A stretch of DNA of 64,000 bases from Clostridia bacterium (lineage in GTDB: Bacteria > Bacillota_A > Clostridia > Oscillospirales > CAG-272). Positions 26,599 through 34,492 of this stretch are shown one piece after another. How positions within the stretch are numbered: position 1 is the stretch's first letter; the number at the start of each line of letters is the position of its first letter. Position numbers and translations under genes: made by a program. The stretch lies in the NCBI GenBank assembly GCA_017501345.1, contig JAFVXC010000042.1, forward strand, positions 1-64,000, in the 5' to 3' direction. The notes under the pieces are model-generated. The model was not told the DNA's origin. It worked only from the letters and a program-made list of their open reading frames with translations, and searched no databases.

Positions 26599-27426
26599 AT
26601 GACGGGAATCATTTTTGATATTCAGCGCTTTTCCGTTCACGACGGACCCGGAATCAGAACGACAGTCTTTATGAAGGGCTGTCCGCTCAGATGCAGATGG
26701 TGCCACAATCCGGAGGGCCTTTCAAAAAATATACAGCTTCGTTCTTTTGAGAATAAGTGTATAAGATGCGGCTCTTGCGGATCCCGCGAAAAAATTGAGG
26801 ATGGTGAAAAATGCCCGGTCGGCGCGCTTTCCGTTTGTGGAAAGGAGATCGATGAGGAGGAGCTTCTTGCCGAGATACTCAAAGATAAGCCTTTTTACGG
26901 AGACACGGGCGGCGTTACCTTTTCGGGCGGAGAATGCTTGCTTCAGGCGGATTTTGTGTCAGCCGTTATGAAAAGGGCAAAAGCGGAAGGACTGCATACA
27001 GCCGTTGATACCTGCGGATTCGTTCCGTGGGAGAGCATCGAAAAAACTCTTGCGTTTTGCGATCTATATCTTTATGACGTTAAATGCATTGATTCTGAAA
27101 CGCATAAAGAGTACACGGGGGTTGATAATTCGCTGATCATACAAAATATCAAACGTCTTTCGGACGCAAAAAAAGACATTTGGGTGCGTGTACCCGTGAT
27201 ACCGGGATTTAATAATACGGAAGAAGAGATGACGAAGATCGCAGAGCTTGTTTTGACTCTTCCAACGGTAAAGCAGGTGACTTTAATGCCGTATCACTCC
27301 CTCGGATCGGATAAATATCAGACCTTGGGGCTTGAATACACGTTTGACACATCACTCAAAATCGAGGACTCGGAGCTTGAAGACTTCAAAAAAATATTTG
27401 AAAGTAAAAATATAAAATTAGCTTAA
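26599..27426 (+). CDS. Glycyl radical enzyme activating enzyme (radical SAM)
   Basis: The 275-residue protein uses S-adenosylmethionine and a 4Fe-4S cluster to place the glycyl radical on its partner. The radical-SAM cysteines are C28, C32 and C35 (KGCPLRCRWCHNPEG). An insert with C54, C57, C60 and C72 (KCIRCGSC, then KCPVGAL) can hold only one further cluster, whereas many activases of this family carry two. GGVTFSGGECLLQ is the SAM-contact loop. The ATG at 26599 gives the canonical start (MTGIIFDIQRFSVHDGPG); a TTG at 26587 overlapping the dehydrogenase stop is the alternative. Its partner is the enzyme at 28216. Confidence 0.93.
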   Translation: MTGIIFDIQRFSVHDGPGIRTTVFMKGCPLRCRWCHNPEGLSKNIQLRSFENKCIRCGSCGSREKIEDGEKCPVGALSVCGKEIDEEELLAEILKDKPFYGDTGGVTFSGGECLLQADFVSAVMKRAKAEGLHTAVDTCGFVPWESIEKTLAFCDLYLYDVKCIDSETHKEYTGVDNSLIIQNIKRLSDAKKDIWVRVPVIPGFNNTEEEMTKIAELVLTLPTVKQVTLMPYHSLGSDKYQTLGLEYTFDTSLKIEDSELEDFKKIFESKNIKLA

Positions 27427-27441
27427 ACAAGGAGGGAAATT

Positions 27442-28182
27442 ATGAATAACTATAAATACATAACGAAAGATCTTCCCCGCATGCTCGACGTCAGCGCGGT
27501 ACAGGCACAGTCGAGTGTCGTTGAGGTAAAAAAGACGGCAGAGCTTGCGCTCAAATACGGATGTATCTGCGTTTTTGCACTTCCCGTATACACAGAATAT
27601 ATGGGCGAGCTCGTCAAGGGAAGCTCAACTCTTCTCGGCGGAACCGTCGGATTTCCCTCCGGTGCGGATACCACATCGCTTAAGGTCGCTTGCGCTAAGG
27701 ATATGGTAAAGCTCGGATGCGGAGAGCTTGATATGGTCATCTCCGTCGGCGCACTCAAGAGCGGAAATTATGAGCACGTTGTCAACGACATCAAGGCTAT
27801 CCGCGAGATCGCGGGCGAGAGAGTTCTCAAGGCTATCATCGAGGTATCTCTCCTTACCGACGACGAGATACTTAAAGCATCGGAGCTTGCCGTTAAGGGC
27901 GGCGTTGATTTCGTTAAGAGCGGCACGGGCTGGCAGGGTCCCACAACGGTTGATCACATCAAGCTTATGAAAAAAGCGGTCGGAAACGACGCAAAGATCA
28001 AGGCGGCGGGCGGCGTACGCGATCTCGCTACGATCGATGCTATGATCAGAGAGGGCTGCACACGTTTCGGAGTTGGAATCACGAGCGTTATTAAAATAAT
28101 GGACGAATACAATAAAATTTTCGAAGGCTCAACTAAAACAAATATTACGGATCTCGCTATTGGCGGTGTAGCTGAATATTAA
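27442..28182 (+). CDS. DeoC-family aldolase, divergent
   Basis: The 246-residue class I aldolase keeps the deoxyribose-phosphate aldolase catalytic set: Schiff-base Lys159 (DFVKSGTGW), Lys187 (IKAAGGVRD) and Asp97 (ELDMVISVGALKSG). It departs from ordinary DeoC at the N-terminal IDHT motif (here MLDVS), at SGTGW in place of TSTGF, and at the phosphate loop (GVGITS in place of GASSG). The fold and chemistry are safe; the substrate may not be 2-deoxyribose 5-phosphate. AAGGAGG lies upstream. It sits between the activase and the glycyl radical enzyme. Confidence 0.85.
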   Translation: MNNYKYITKDLPRMLDVSAVQAQSSVVEVKKTAELALKYGCICVFALPVYTEYMGELVKGSSTLLGGTVGFPSGADTTSLKVACAKDMVKLGCGELDMVISVGALKSGNYEHVVNDIKAIREIAGERVLKAIIEVSLLTDDEILKASELAVKGGVDFVKSGTGWQGPTTVDHIKLMKKAVGNDAKIKAAGGVRDLATIDAMIREGCTRFGVGITSVIKIMDEYNKIFEGSTKTNITDLAIGGVAEY

Positions 28183-28215
28183 TGTCAATTTCTAATGTAA
28201 AACCGGAGGGCAGCT

Positions 28216-30267
28216 ATGAAAAAAATTGAACATTCTCCCGTATGGACTGCGGGTGTGCAGAACGCTGTTAATTATTACGTTGATCTGATGTCTGCGGCCG
28301 AGGTATCTGTCGAAGCGGACAGTCCGTTTATATCACCGGAGAAATTCAGACCCGTTCGCGATTTCCACGGAAAAGATAATAACCATTATCCGATGCATCC
28401 GCACTATCTTGAGGTCGGACTGCTCGGTATTGCCGAGGAAGCCGAGGCGAGCGCAAAGAAGCACGACGGGGAAGAGAGACTTCTCCTACGTGCAGTTGCC
28501 GAAACATATCGCGCGACAGCGCTTTATATGTCCCGCTTTGCAGATGCCGCAGAAGCTGCACTTGATGCAGCAGAAGCCGACGAGGAGAAGGCCCGTATCT
28601 CCCTTATCGCCAAAACCTGCAGAGCTTTGTCAGTACGCGCTCCGCGCACCTTCTTCGAGGCAGCTCAGCTCTTCCTTTTCTGCTGGCGCATACGCAGCCA
28701 TAAGGGTATGGCTACGATTGGGCGTCTTGACCAATACCTGATAGATTTTTACAGACGCGATATCGCTGCGGGAATACTGACGGAAGATAAGGCTCTTGAG
28801 CTTCTTGTCGCGCTTTGGAGACGCATCAACACTTACGGAAGCGGCGATACGCTGACAAATATAATGCTCGGAGGAGTGGACGCAGACGGAAACGACGTAA
28901 CGAATGAGCTGTCCTGCCTTATGATCCGCGCGTCGCTTATAACAAAGTCGACCGATCCGCAGATAAACTGCAGGATCCATAAAGGTACACCGCCCGAATT
29001 CTTTGAGCTTATGACAGAGCTTCAGCTCCTCGGTCACGGTCAGGCATCTCTTTATAATGATGAGGTCGTTATTCCGGGACTTCTGAAATACGGATATTCT
29101 CTGACGGCGGCACGGAATTACAGCAATGACGGCTGCAGTGAGATCATTATTGACGCAGGAAGCACCATAGACTTTTTCCAGATGGAAGCCGTCAAAATTA
29201 TGGAGCTTACTGTATTTGAGGGGAGAGAAAATCCCACAGATACTCTTCCCGTCGGTCATTATTGGACGAAGAATAAAAAGCCGCGTACACTGATCAGCGA
29301 TACTTTCCTTGGATATTCTGCCAAGGCAATTTCGGAAATAGAAAGCTACGAGGAGTTCTACGCCGCATATCTTGCACAGTACCGTTTTCAGCTTATGGGA
29401 AGGATTAAGAATAGAAACGAAAAAATTCGTCAATCCGATTATAACGATATACCGTCGCTGTTCTTGATAGGCTCGTTCCCTTGCTTCCTCGAAAGCGGTG
29501 TAGATATCCATTACGCATGGGATATCTCCAATATGCACCAGATCTTCCTTGGCTCGATCCCGACAGTCGGAGATTGTCTTGCCGCAGTAAAGAAGGTTGT
29601 TTTTGAGGATAAAGCTTGCACGCTCCTTGAGCTTCGCGAGGCTATGCGCGCGGATTTCATTGGATACGAGGGCCTTCGTGCGCGCCTTCTTGCCGCTCCG
29701 AAATTCGGAAATGATGACAATTATGTGGATATGATCGTTTCCCGTCTCAGCTCGGATATTATAGATATGATCGACGAGTACAATGCGAACGCGGATATAA
29801 AGCATTTGCCCTGCCATTATAACTTCCTTTTCAACGATTACGCAAAAATGGTGGGAGCGACACCCGACGGACGCCGTCGCGGAGATCCCATCAGCGAGCA
29901 TTTTTCACCGACGCCGGGACGCGCAAAGAAGGGGCCGACAGCGATTCTTCGCTCCGTAGTGAAAACCGATATAAAGCGAGGCGCGGGAGCATCCACGGTC
30001 CATTTGTCGCTTTCCCGTGACACTCTCGTGGGAGAGGACGGAGGCAAATCCATTATGGCGGCAATTATGCGTGCTGCAATAGGCATGGGTATTCAGCTTT
30101 TGAATGTTGCAATATATGACGCCAAGGCATTGCGTGAGGCACAGGATAGTCCCGAGGGACACGAGGATATTATCGTTCGTGTTTGGGGTTATAGCGCACG
30201 CTTTGTAGATCTTTCCCGCGATATGCAGGATCACGTGATAGCGAGGATCATCAAAGAGGGAGCATAA
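28216..30267 (+). CDS. Glycyl radical enzyme of unassigned specificity, short form
   Basis: The 683-residue protein has the C-terminal glycyl radical motif VRVWGYSARF with Gly658 and the active-site loop DGCSE with Cys307 and Glu309. Cys-x-Glu is the pattern of eliminases such as glycerol dehydratase, choline lyase and anhydrosugar-phosphate lyases, not of pyruvate formate-lyase (Cys-Cys). At about 100 residues less than those enzymes (~780-850), it lacks part of the N-terminal region; the end at EHSPVWTAGVQNAV looks intact, so this is probably a distinct subfamily. It is the last gene of the kinase-dehydrogenase-activase-aldolase operon. No microcompartment shell genes or transporter are nearby. 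Confidence 0.9.
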   Translation: MKKIEHSPVWTAGVQNAVNYYVDLMSAAEVSVEADSPFISPEKFRPVRDFHGKDNNHYPMHPHYLEVGLLGIAEEAEASAKKHDGEERLLLRAVAETYRATALYMSRFADAAEAALDAAEADEEKARISLIAKTCRALSVRAPRTFFEAAQLFLFCWRIRSHKGMATIGRLDQYLIDFYRRDIAAGILTEDKALELLVALWRRINTYGSGDTLTNIMLGGVDADGNDVTNELSCLMIRASLITKSTDPQINCRIHKGTPPEFFELMTELQLLGHGQASLYNDEVVIPGLLKYGYSLTAARNYSNDGCSEIIIDAGSTIDFFQMEAVKIMELTVFEGRENPTDTLPVGHYWTKNKKPRTLISDTFLGYSAKAISEIESYEEFYAAYLAQYRFQLMGRIKNRNEKIRQSDYNDIPSLFLIGSFPCFLESGVDIHYAWDISNMHQIFLGSIPTVGDCLAAVKKVVFEDKACTLLELREAMRADFIGYEGLRARLLAAPKFGNDDNYVDMIVSRLSSDIIDMIDEYNANADIKHLPCHYNFLFNDYAKMVGATPDGRRRGDPISEHFSPTPGRAKKGPTAILRSVVKTDIKRGAGASTVHLSLSRDTLVGEDGGKSIMAAIMRAAIGMGIQLLNVAIYDAKALREAQDSPEGHEDIIVRVWGYSARFVDLSRDMQDHVIARIIKEGA

Positions 30268-30391
30268 TTTCTTTCGCGGAGAAGTCGAACATCCCAAGCG
30301 CACGCGCTTGGGCGGCAAGCGCGCGGTTTGCGTGCAGGTAAGGCTCTCGCGGCGGGCGGCTTGCAGAGTTTGATTCAGACTTAGGAATGAT
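30268..30391. other. Structured non-coding stretch after the glycyl radical enzyme
   Basis: No gene seen. GTCGAAC (30284-30290) is followed by a 9-bp inverted repeat (CCCAAGCGC at 30293-30301, GCGCTTGGG at 30104+200, i.e. 30304-30312), then GC-rich sequence. GTCGAAC plus hairpin plus GCGGCA recalls the minus strand of 145-172. It may be a dispersed intergenic element or small RNA. Confidence 0.35.
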
Positions 30392-30432
30392 AAAAAAGAA
30401 ACCCGAGCACATCGTGCTCGGGTTTCTTTTTT
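30392..30432. terminator. Bidirectional terminator
   Basis: A 12-bp perfect stem (AAACCCGAGCAC / GTGCTCGGGTTT) with a 3-base loop is flanked by A6 and T6. It can end both the glycyl radical operon (plus) and the tRNA transcript (minus). Confidence 0.9.
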
Positions 30433-30433
30433 A

Positions 30434-30505
30434 TGACCCCTAGGAGAATCGAACTCCTGTTTCCGCCGTGAGAGGGCGGTGTCTTAGCCGCTTGACCAAG
30501 GGGCC
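30434..30505 (-). tRNA. tRNA-Glu (CTC)
   Basis: The 72-base cloverleaf has acceptor GGCCCCT/AGGGGTC with discriminator A, a T arm with GTTCGATTC, and an anticodon stem CCGCC/GGCGG around loop CTCTCAC, giving anticodon CTC. CCA is not encoded. A promoter at 30524-30552 and a terminator at 30392-30432 suggest it is transcribed alone. Confidence 0.93.
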
Positions 30506-30523
30506 GTTTTTCGCAACGGCAGT

Positions 30524-30552
30524 ATTATACCACACTTTTTTTCATTTTGCAA
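30524..30552 (-). promoter_or_regulatory. tRNA-Glu promoter
   Basis: On the minus strand TTGCAA, a 17-base spacer ending AAAAGTGTGG, and TATAAT lie about 19 bases before the tRNA. Confidence 0.75.
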
Positions 30553-30622
30553 GGGGTTTTTGAAAAATTCTTTTATTTTTTTTGAGATTTTTTGAAAAAT
30601 CCAAGAAATTTACGCCTTCCTC

Positions 30623-30651
30623 TTGTAATCATCCCGCGATTTTGCTATAAT
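30623..30651 (+). promoter_or_regulatory. Promoter of the M42 peptidase gene
   Basis: TTGTAA (30623-30628), a 17-base spacer and TATAAT (30646-30651), 35 bases before the ATG. Confidence 0.75.
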
Positions 30652-30686
30652 GATCCCACAAAACAGGAAACGATAGGAGAATTCTT

Positions 30687-31724
30687 ATGGAACAGCTCTA
30701 CGCAAAATACGCAACCGAAAAAGCTCTTGAGCTCCTCGCGATCGACAGCCCCTCGGGCTACACGCGGAAGGCGGCAGACTGGGTACGGACTGCCTTCTCC
30801 GAGCTCGGCTTTCACGCAGAGCTCACGACAAAGGGCGGCGTGATCATCGACCTCGGAGGGAAGGACGAAACGAACGCCCTCCTGCTCGAAGCGCACGTTG
30901 ATACGCTCGGCGGTATGGTCGCCGAGATCAAAGGGAACGGTCGGCTTCGCCTCACCCCCCTCGGCGGAATGCGCGCCGAAAACGGCGAATGCGAAAACGT
31001 CCGCGTTCACACAAGAAGCGGTAAGGTCTACGAGGGAACGCTTCAGCTTCTGAACGCATCGGTACACGTCAATGACAGCTACGCCGACACAAAGCGCAGC
31101 TTTGACACGACCGAGGTCCTGCTCGACGAAAATGTCACCACCGCCGCAGAGACCCGCGCGCTCGGCATCGAGGTCGGCGACGTGGTCGCGTTCGATCCGC
31201 GCTCCCGCGTGACCGAATCGGGCTACATCAAGAGCCGCTTCCTCGACGATAAGCTGTCGGTCGCGATCTTACTCGGATTTGCGAAATTTCTCCGCGACAC
31301 GGGAAGGACGCCCGAACGGAAGGTCTACGCGCACGTAACGGTCTACGAGGAGGTCGGACACGGTGGCTCGGCATCCCTCCCTCAGGGCGTGACCGAGGCG
31401 ATCAGCGTCGATATGGGCTGTGTCGGCGACGGACTCGGATGCACTGAGCGAATGGTCTCGATCTGCGCGAAGGACTCGGGCGGGCCGTACTGCTATGAGG
31501 TCGTCGGCGGGCTGATCGAGGCGGCAAAGCGCGCGGGCGCGGACTATGCGGTCGACGTCTATCCGCACTACGGCTCGGACGTTGAGGCAACGCTTCGTGC
31601 GGGGCACGATATTCGTCACGGGCTGATCGGTCCCGGGGTCTATGCCAGCCACGGCTACGAGCGCAGCCACATCGACGGCGTTCTGAACACCCTCCGCCTG
31701 CTCGAATCGTACATTCTCGGATAA
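30687..31724 (+). CDS. M42-family metallo-aminopeptidase
   Basis: The 345-residue protein shows the di-metal site of M42 (tetrahedral aminopeptidase/FrvX-like) enzymes: EAHVDTLGG (His, Asp) near 70, RFLDDKLSVAIL (bridging Asp), VYEEVGHGGS (catalytic and metal Glu), VDMGC and the late ASHGYERSH. Cytoplasmic, probably trimming N-terminal residues from peptides. A strong promoter and a single-gene arrangement suggest constitutive housekeeping expression. Confidence 0.92.
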   Translation: MEQLYAKYATEKALELLAIDSPSGYTRKAADWVRTAFSELGFHAELTTKGGVIIDLGGKDETNALLLEAHVDTLGGMVAEIKGNGRLRLTPLGGMRAENGECENVRVHTRSGKVYEGTLQLLNASVHVNDSYADTKRSFDTTEVLLDENVTTAAETRALGIEVGDVVAFDPRSRVTESGYIKSRFLDDKLSVAILLGFAKFLRDTGRTPERKVYAHVTVYEEVGHGGSASLPQGVTEAISVDMGCVGDGLGCTERMVSICAKDSGGPYCYEVVGGLIEAAKRAGADYAVDVYPHYGSDVEATLRAGHDIRHGLIGPGVYASHGYERSHIDGVLNTLRLLESYILG

Positions 31725-31871
31725 ACGCGAAACACGCAGAACAGGTGTATGATCTGATGAACGGACTCTCTCCCTCAGATGTGGGGAGGTCCGTTCTATT
31801 TTTTTATTCCCTTGCATAGAATTTTCCGAAAGACAAATGCCCGGTGGGGCTACCGAACAGGAGGAAAATTT

Positions 31872-33041
31872 ATGTCAGGGCAAGAAGAAAAGAAGGACTC
31901 AGTCGACACTTCCGAGGGGCAATCTCTCACACCGCACGGCGAAACGCTTCCGAAAGCCACGAACAGAGCCGAAGACGGGAACAGCGCACATTCGCGCGAA
32001 CCGATCCGAGAAGAGGAGCGGGCAACCGTCCGCTTTCGTTCGCGCACCGTGCATCTGCGCACCGTCGGGATCGCGATCGCGATCCTTGCGCTCTCGGTCG
32101 CACTTATTCTGTGCTGTGTCGCAGGCGTGAACGGATGGGGCGAGCCCGATGAGACCACCGCCGAAACAACAGCCCCCGAGGGCGACGAAACAAACGACGT
32201 GCGCGACCTGTACGAATTCGATCCCGCAATCGTTCCCGAGGGGCATATCGCCTTTCGGCCGATGGATCTGTCGGGCGGCGCCTCGGACGCTCGGAACGAA
32301 TCGGAGCGCACCTTTGATCTCGCCACGCTCCTTTCGCGCTACGGCGAAGCAGAAGACGGTTCGGATCTTACGTTCACAGAGCCGCTCGTCCTGATCCTGC
32401 ACGCGCACACGACCGAAGGATACAGTGCATCGGGTGCGCTCTCATGGGACGGAGAAGGGGAGCTTGCGCGATCCGACAGCAAGACAGAGAATGTCGTCGC
32501 AGTCGGCAAGGTGCTTGCAGAGGCGCTGAACGCGGCGGGCATTCCAACCCTGCACTGTGATGTCTTCCACGACCTCGACGAAAACGGTGTCGGTACGTAT
32601 AACGGCGCGTACGACCGTGTGCGCGAAACGGTAGAGGCGTACCTCGCGGAGCATCCGTCGATCAAGTACGTGATCGACCTGCACCGCGACGCGGTGCTTG
32701 ACGGAGACGGCAATATCATCCGCGCCGTGACCGAGGCAGACGGAAAGGCGACCGCACAGGTGATGGCTGTGGTCGGCAGCGGAGAGGACTTCGACTGGGA
32801 ATCAAATCTCGCCCTTGCACTCGCGCTCACCGAATCGTTAAATAAGGACAGCGCATCTCTCTGCCGTGCACCCGTCCTGAAGTCCTCGTCCTTCGGGCAG
32901 GAGCTCGCGCCGCATAGCCTGATCCTTGAAATCGGAACGGCGGCAAATTCACTTGAGGAAGCCACGAACGCCGCACGTCTCATCGCTCCCACGCTCGCAA
33001 AGCTCATCCGCGCAACGGAGGCAGGGGAAAGCGCCTCGTAA
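31872..33041 (+). CDS. spoIIP: Stage II sporulation protein P
   Basis: The 389-residue protein has an N-terminal cytoplasmic tail (~60 residues), one membrane helix (VGIAIAILALSVALILCCVAG), a low-complexity linker and a C-terminal SpoIIP amidase domain. That domain has LILHAHTTEGYS, YVIDLHRDAV and the end motif LILEIGTAANSLEEATNAARLI. SpoIIP removes stem peptides from peptidoglycan during engulfment, working with SpoIID and SpoIIM. The ATG at 31872 is preferred to one at 31779 because AGGAGG is 7 bases upstream. It is direct evidence for endospore formation. Confidence 0.92.
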   Translation: MSGQEEKKDSVDTSEGQSLTPHGETLPKATNRAEDGNSAHSREPIREEERATVRFRSRTVHLRTVGIAIAILALSVALILCCVAGVNGWGEPDETTAETTAPEGDETNDVRDLYEFDPAIVPEGHIAFRPMDLSGGASDARNESERTFDLATLLSRYGEAEDGSDLTFTEPLVLILHAHTTEGYSASGALSWDGEGELARSDSKTENVVAVGKVLAEALNAAGIPTLHCDVFHDLDENGVGTYNGAYDRVRETVEAYLAEHPSIKYVIDLHRDAVLDGDGNIIRAVTEADGKATAQVMAVVGSGEDFDWESNLALALALTESLNKDSASLCRAPVLKSSSFGQELAPHSLILEIGTAANSLEEATNAARLIAPTLAKLIRATEAGESAS

Positions 33042-33061
33042 GGGGCTTCGCATATCCATAA

Positions 33062-33102
33062 AAGAGGGGCTGTCTCACTAAAGTGAGCCAGCCCCGTTTT
33101 CG
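33062..33102 (+). terminator. Terminator after spoIIP
   Basis: The stem GGGGCTG.CTCAC / GTGAG.CAGCCCC with loop TAAA is followed by GTTTTCG. It is one of a recurring GGGCTGTCTC hairpin family here (compare 37515 and 52597). Confidence 0.8.
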
Positions 33103-33256
33103 TACGGAATATTCCCGACGCCCTCACCAGATCTCCGTCACTGCGAAATAGATCGACAAAAAACAATACGCCGAGCAAATCCAATTATACTCTTTTTGCA
33201 GACGATCGTCAAGTAGCAGAGCACAATTTATACTTTAGATTCATAATTTAGATGAA

Positions 33257-34492
33257 TTATTTTCCCTTCGTTTCCGCTTTCCCCCGGATCAGATCCGTCA
33301 CCGAGAGGTGATAACCAACGTCCTTCCAAAGGCTCCTGAATTGAGGCTCACAGAAATTCGATTGGCAGTTAAAGGCGTACCCGTATTTTTTCCCGAGTCT
33401 TGCACCAATGATGCCCGCATCCTTCACCATATCCCAAGAAACGAGAGGATGCTCGATCCAATGAATGGGGCCCCACCCCTCGGTATTGCCGCAGGGAATT
33501 CCGTAACGCTTCGCGATCTCCGAAACGGTTGCGACGCGCGTTTCCAACCATTCCTCGCACAGAGAGCGATTTTGGTACCAGCTCTCGTGCAGTGCTTCAC
33601 TGATCCTTTCAAATTCGATATCACCCGCGACCCGTGAAGAGGGGTTCAAGTATCCGGAACGGAAATACGTATACAGCGTCTCCGGCTCTCCGAAGGATTT
33701 CAGCTTTTGATAAAGCTTCCTTGGTTTTAAAAAGTCGCTTCCCGCATTTTCCGCCCACATATGCACATCAAGAAAATCATAACACGAAAAATCCATATTT
33801 TCGGCACCGTCCATGAAGGTACCGTGATCGAGACTCGCACTGATCGGAAGCTCGGGCCATCGCATTTTGAGTTCACGGATAACGTCCGAAAAATACGCAC
33901 GGTAATAAGCGATCTGCTCTTGACTTCTCGGTCTTCCCTCATAAGGGGAGCGCGGCAAGGCATTCATCTGACGGTAGAGCCACGTATTACACGCGCCGTA
34001 GGGGATCTCGTTTTGCACGTCGACGCCAATGACGGGGCCAAGACAGTCGTTCTCCTTCAGAAACAGCAGCGTTTCGTCCCAGATCCGAACAAGATCCTCC
34101 TTGCCCCAAAGCAGCTCGTTCCGCTTTTCTGCGGTCGGCTTCAGCCACGTGGACAGAAGAACGCGGATACCGCGCGCCTCGCATTTGCGGAGGAATTCCA
34201 CAACGTCACGCCTCGGATAAATATAGACCGTCCACGGGCTTCCCCAAGCCGCAAAGCCGACCCTGTGCGTAACGCTCGGGGGATCGAGAAATCGCTCAGC
34301 ATTCGTGCCGTCGGGTGCGTTTGCGATCATATGGGGAAACGGATCGATCCTGACCGCATTGTACCCGCGCTCAAGGAGCTCGTCGAGCGCCCGGTCAAAG
34401 CTTTCAAATCCGCCTCCTTCATATCTTCTTCGCAACCAAGAGGAATCCCACATCGCAATCGCAAGCGGCTTTTTCAGTTCATTCAGCGTCAT
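33257..34492 (-). CDS. Cellulase-like (GH5/clan A type) putative glycoside hydrolase
   Basis: The 411-residue protein looks like a clan-A TIM-barrel glycosidase: YNAVRIDPFPHMIA near 55, GVDVQNEIPYG (Asn-Glu pair typical of an acid/base) near 170, LPISASLDHG, DFLDVHMWAENAG and GIPCGNTEGWGPIHW (candidate nucleophile Glu). It lacks a signal peptide, so cytoplasmic. The substrate is unknown and the catalytic residues are inferred by pattern. The ATG at 34492 has AAGGAG 9 bases upstream. It overlaps the YgjV-like gene by 14 bases. Confidence 0.72.
   Translation of the reverse strand: MTLNELKKPLAIAMWDSSWLRRRYEGGGFESFDRALDELLERGYNAVRIDPFPHMIANAPDGTNAERFLDPPSVTHRVGFAAWGSPWTVYIYPRRDVVEFLRKCEARGIRVLLSTWLKPTAEKRNELLWGKEDLVRIWDETLLFLKENDCLGPVIGVDVQNEIPYGACNTWLYRQMNALPRSPYEGRPRSQEQIAYYRAYFSDVIRELKMRWPELPISASLDHGTFMDGAENMDFSCYDFLDVHMWAENAGSDFLKPRKLYQKLKSFGEPETLYTYFRSGYLNPSSRVAGDIEFERISEALHESWYQNRSLCEEWLETRVATVSEIAKRYGIPCGNTEGWGPIHWIEHPLVSWDMVKDAGIIGARLGKKYGYAFNCQSNFCEPQFRSLWKDVGYHLSVTDLIRGKAETKGK

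Noticed and set aside
28630..29901. A 423-codon frame on the minus strand inside the glycyl radical enzyme gene
   Set aside because: No motif, no ribosome site and opposite a gene with full catalytic motifs.
23117..30267. Bacterial microcompartment operon
   Set aside because: No shell proteins (BMC-H/T/P) or encapsulation peptides are seen on the enzymes, and no aldehyde dehydrogenase of the CoA-acylating type is present.
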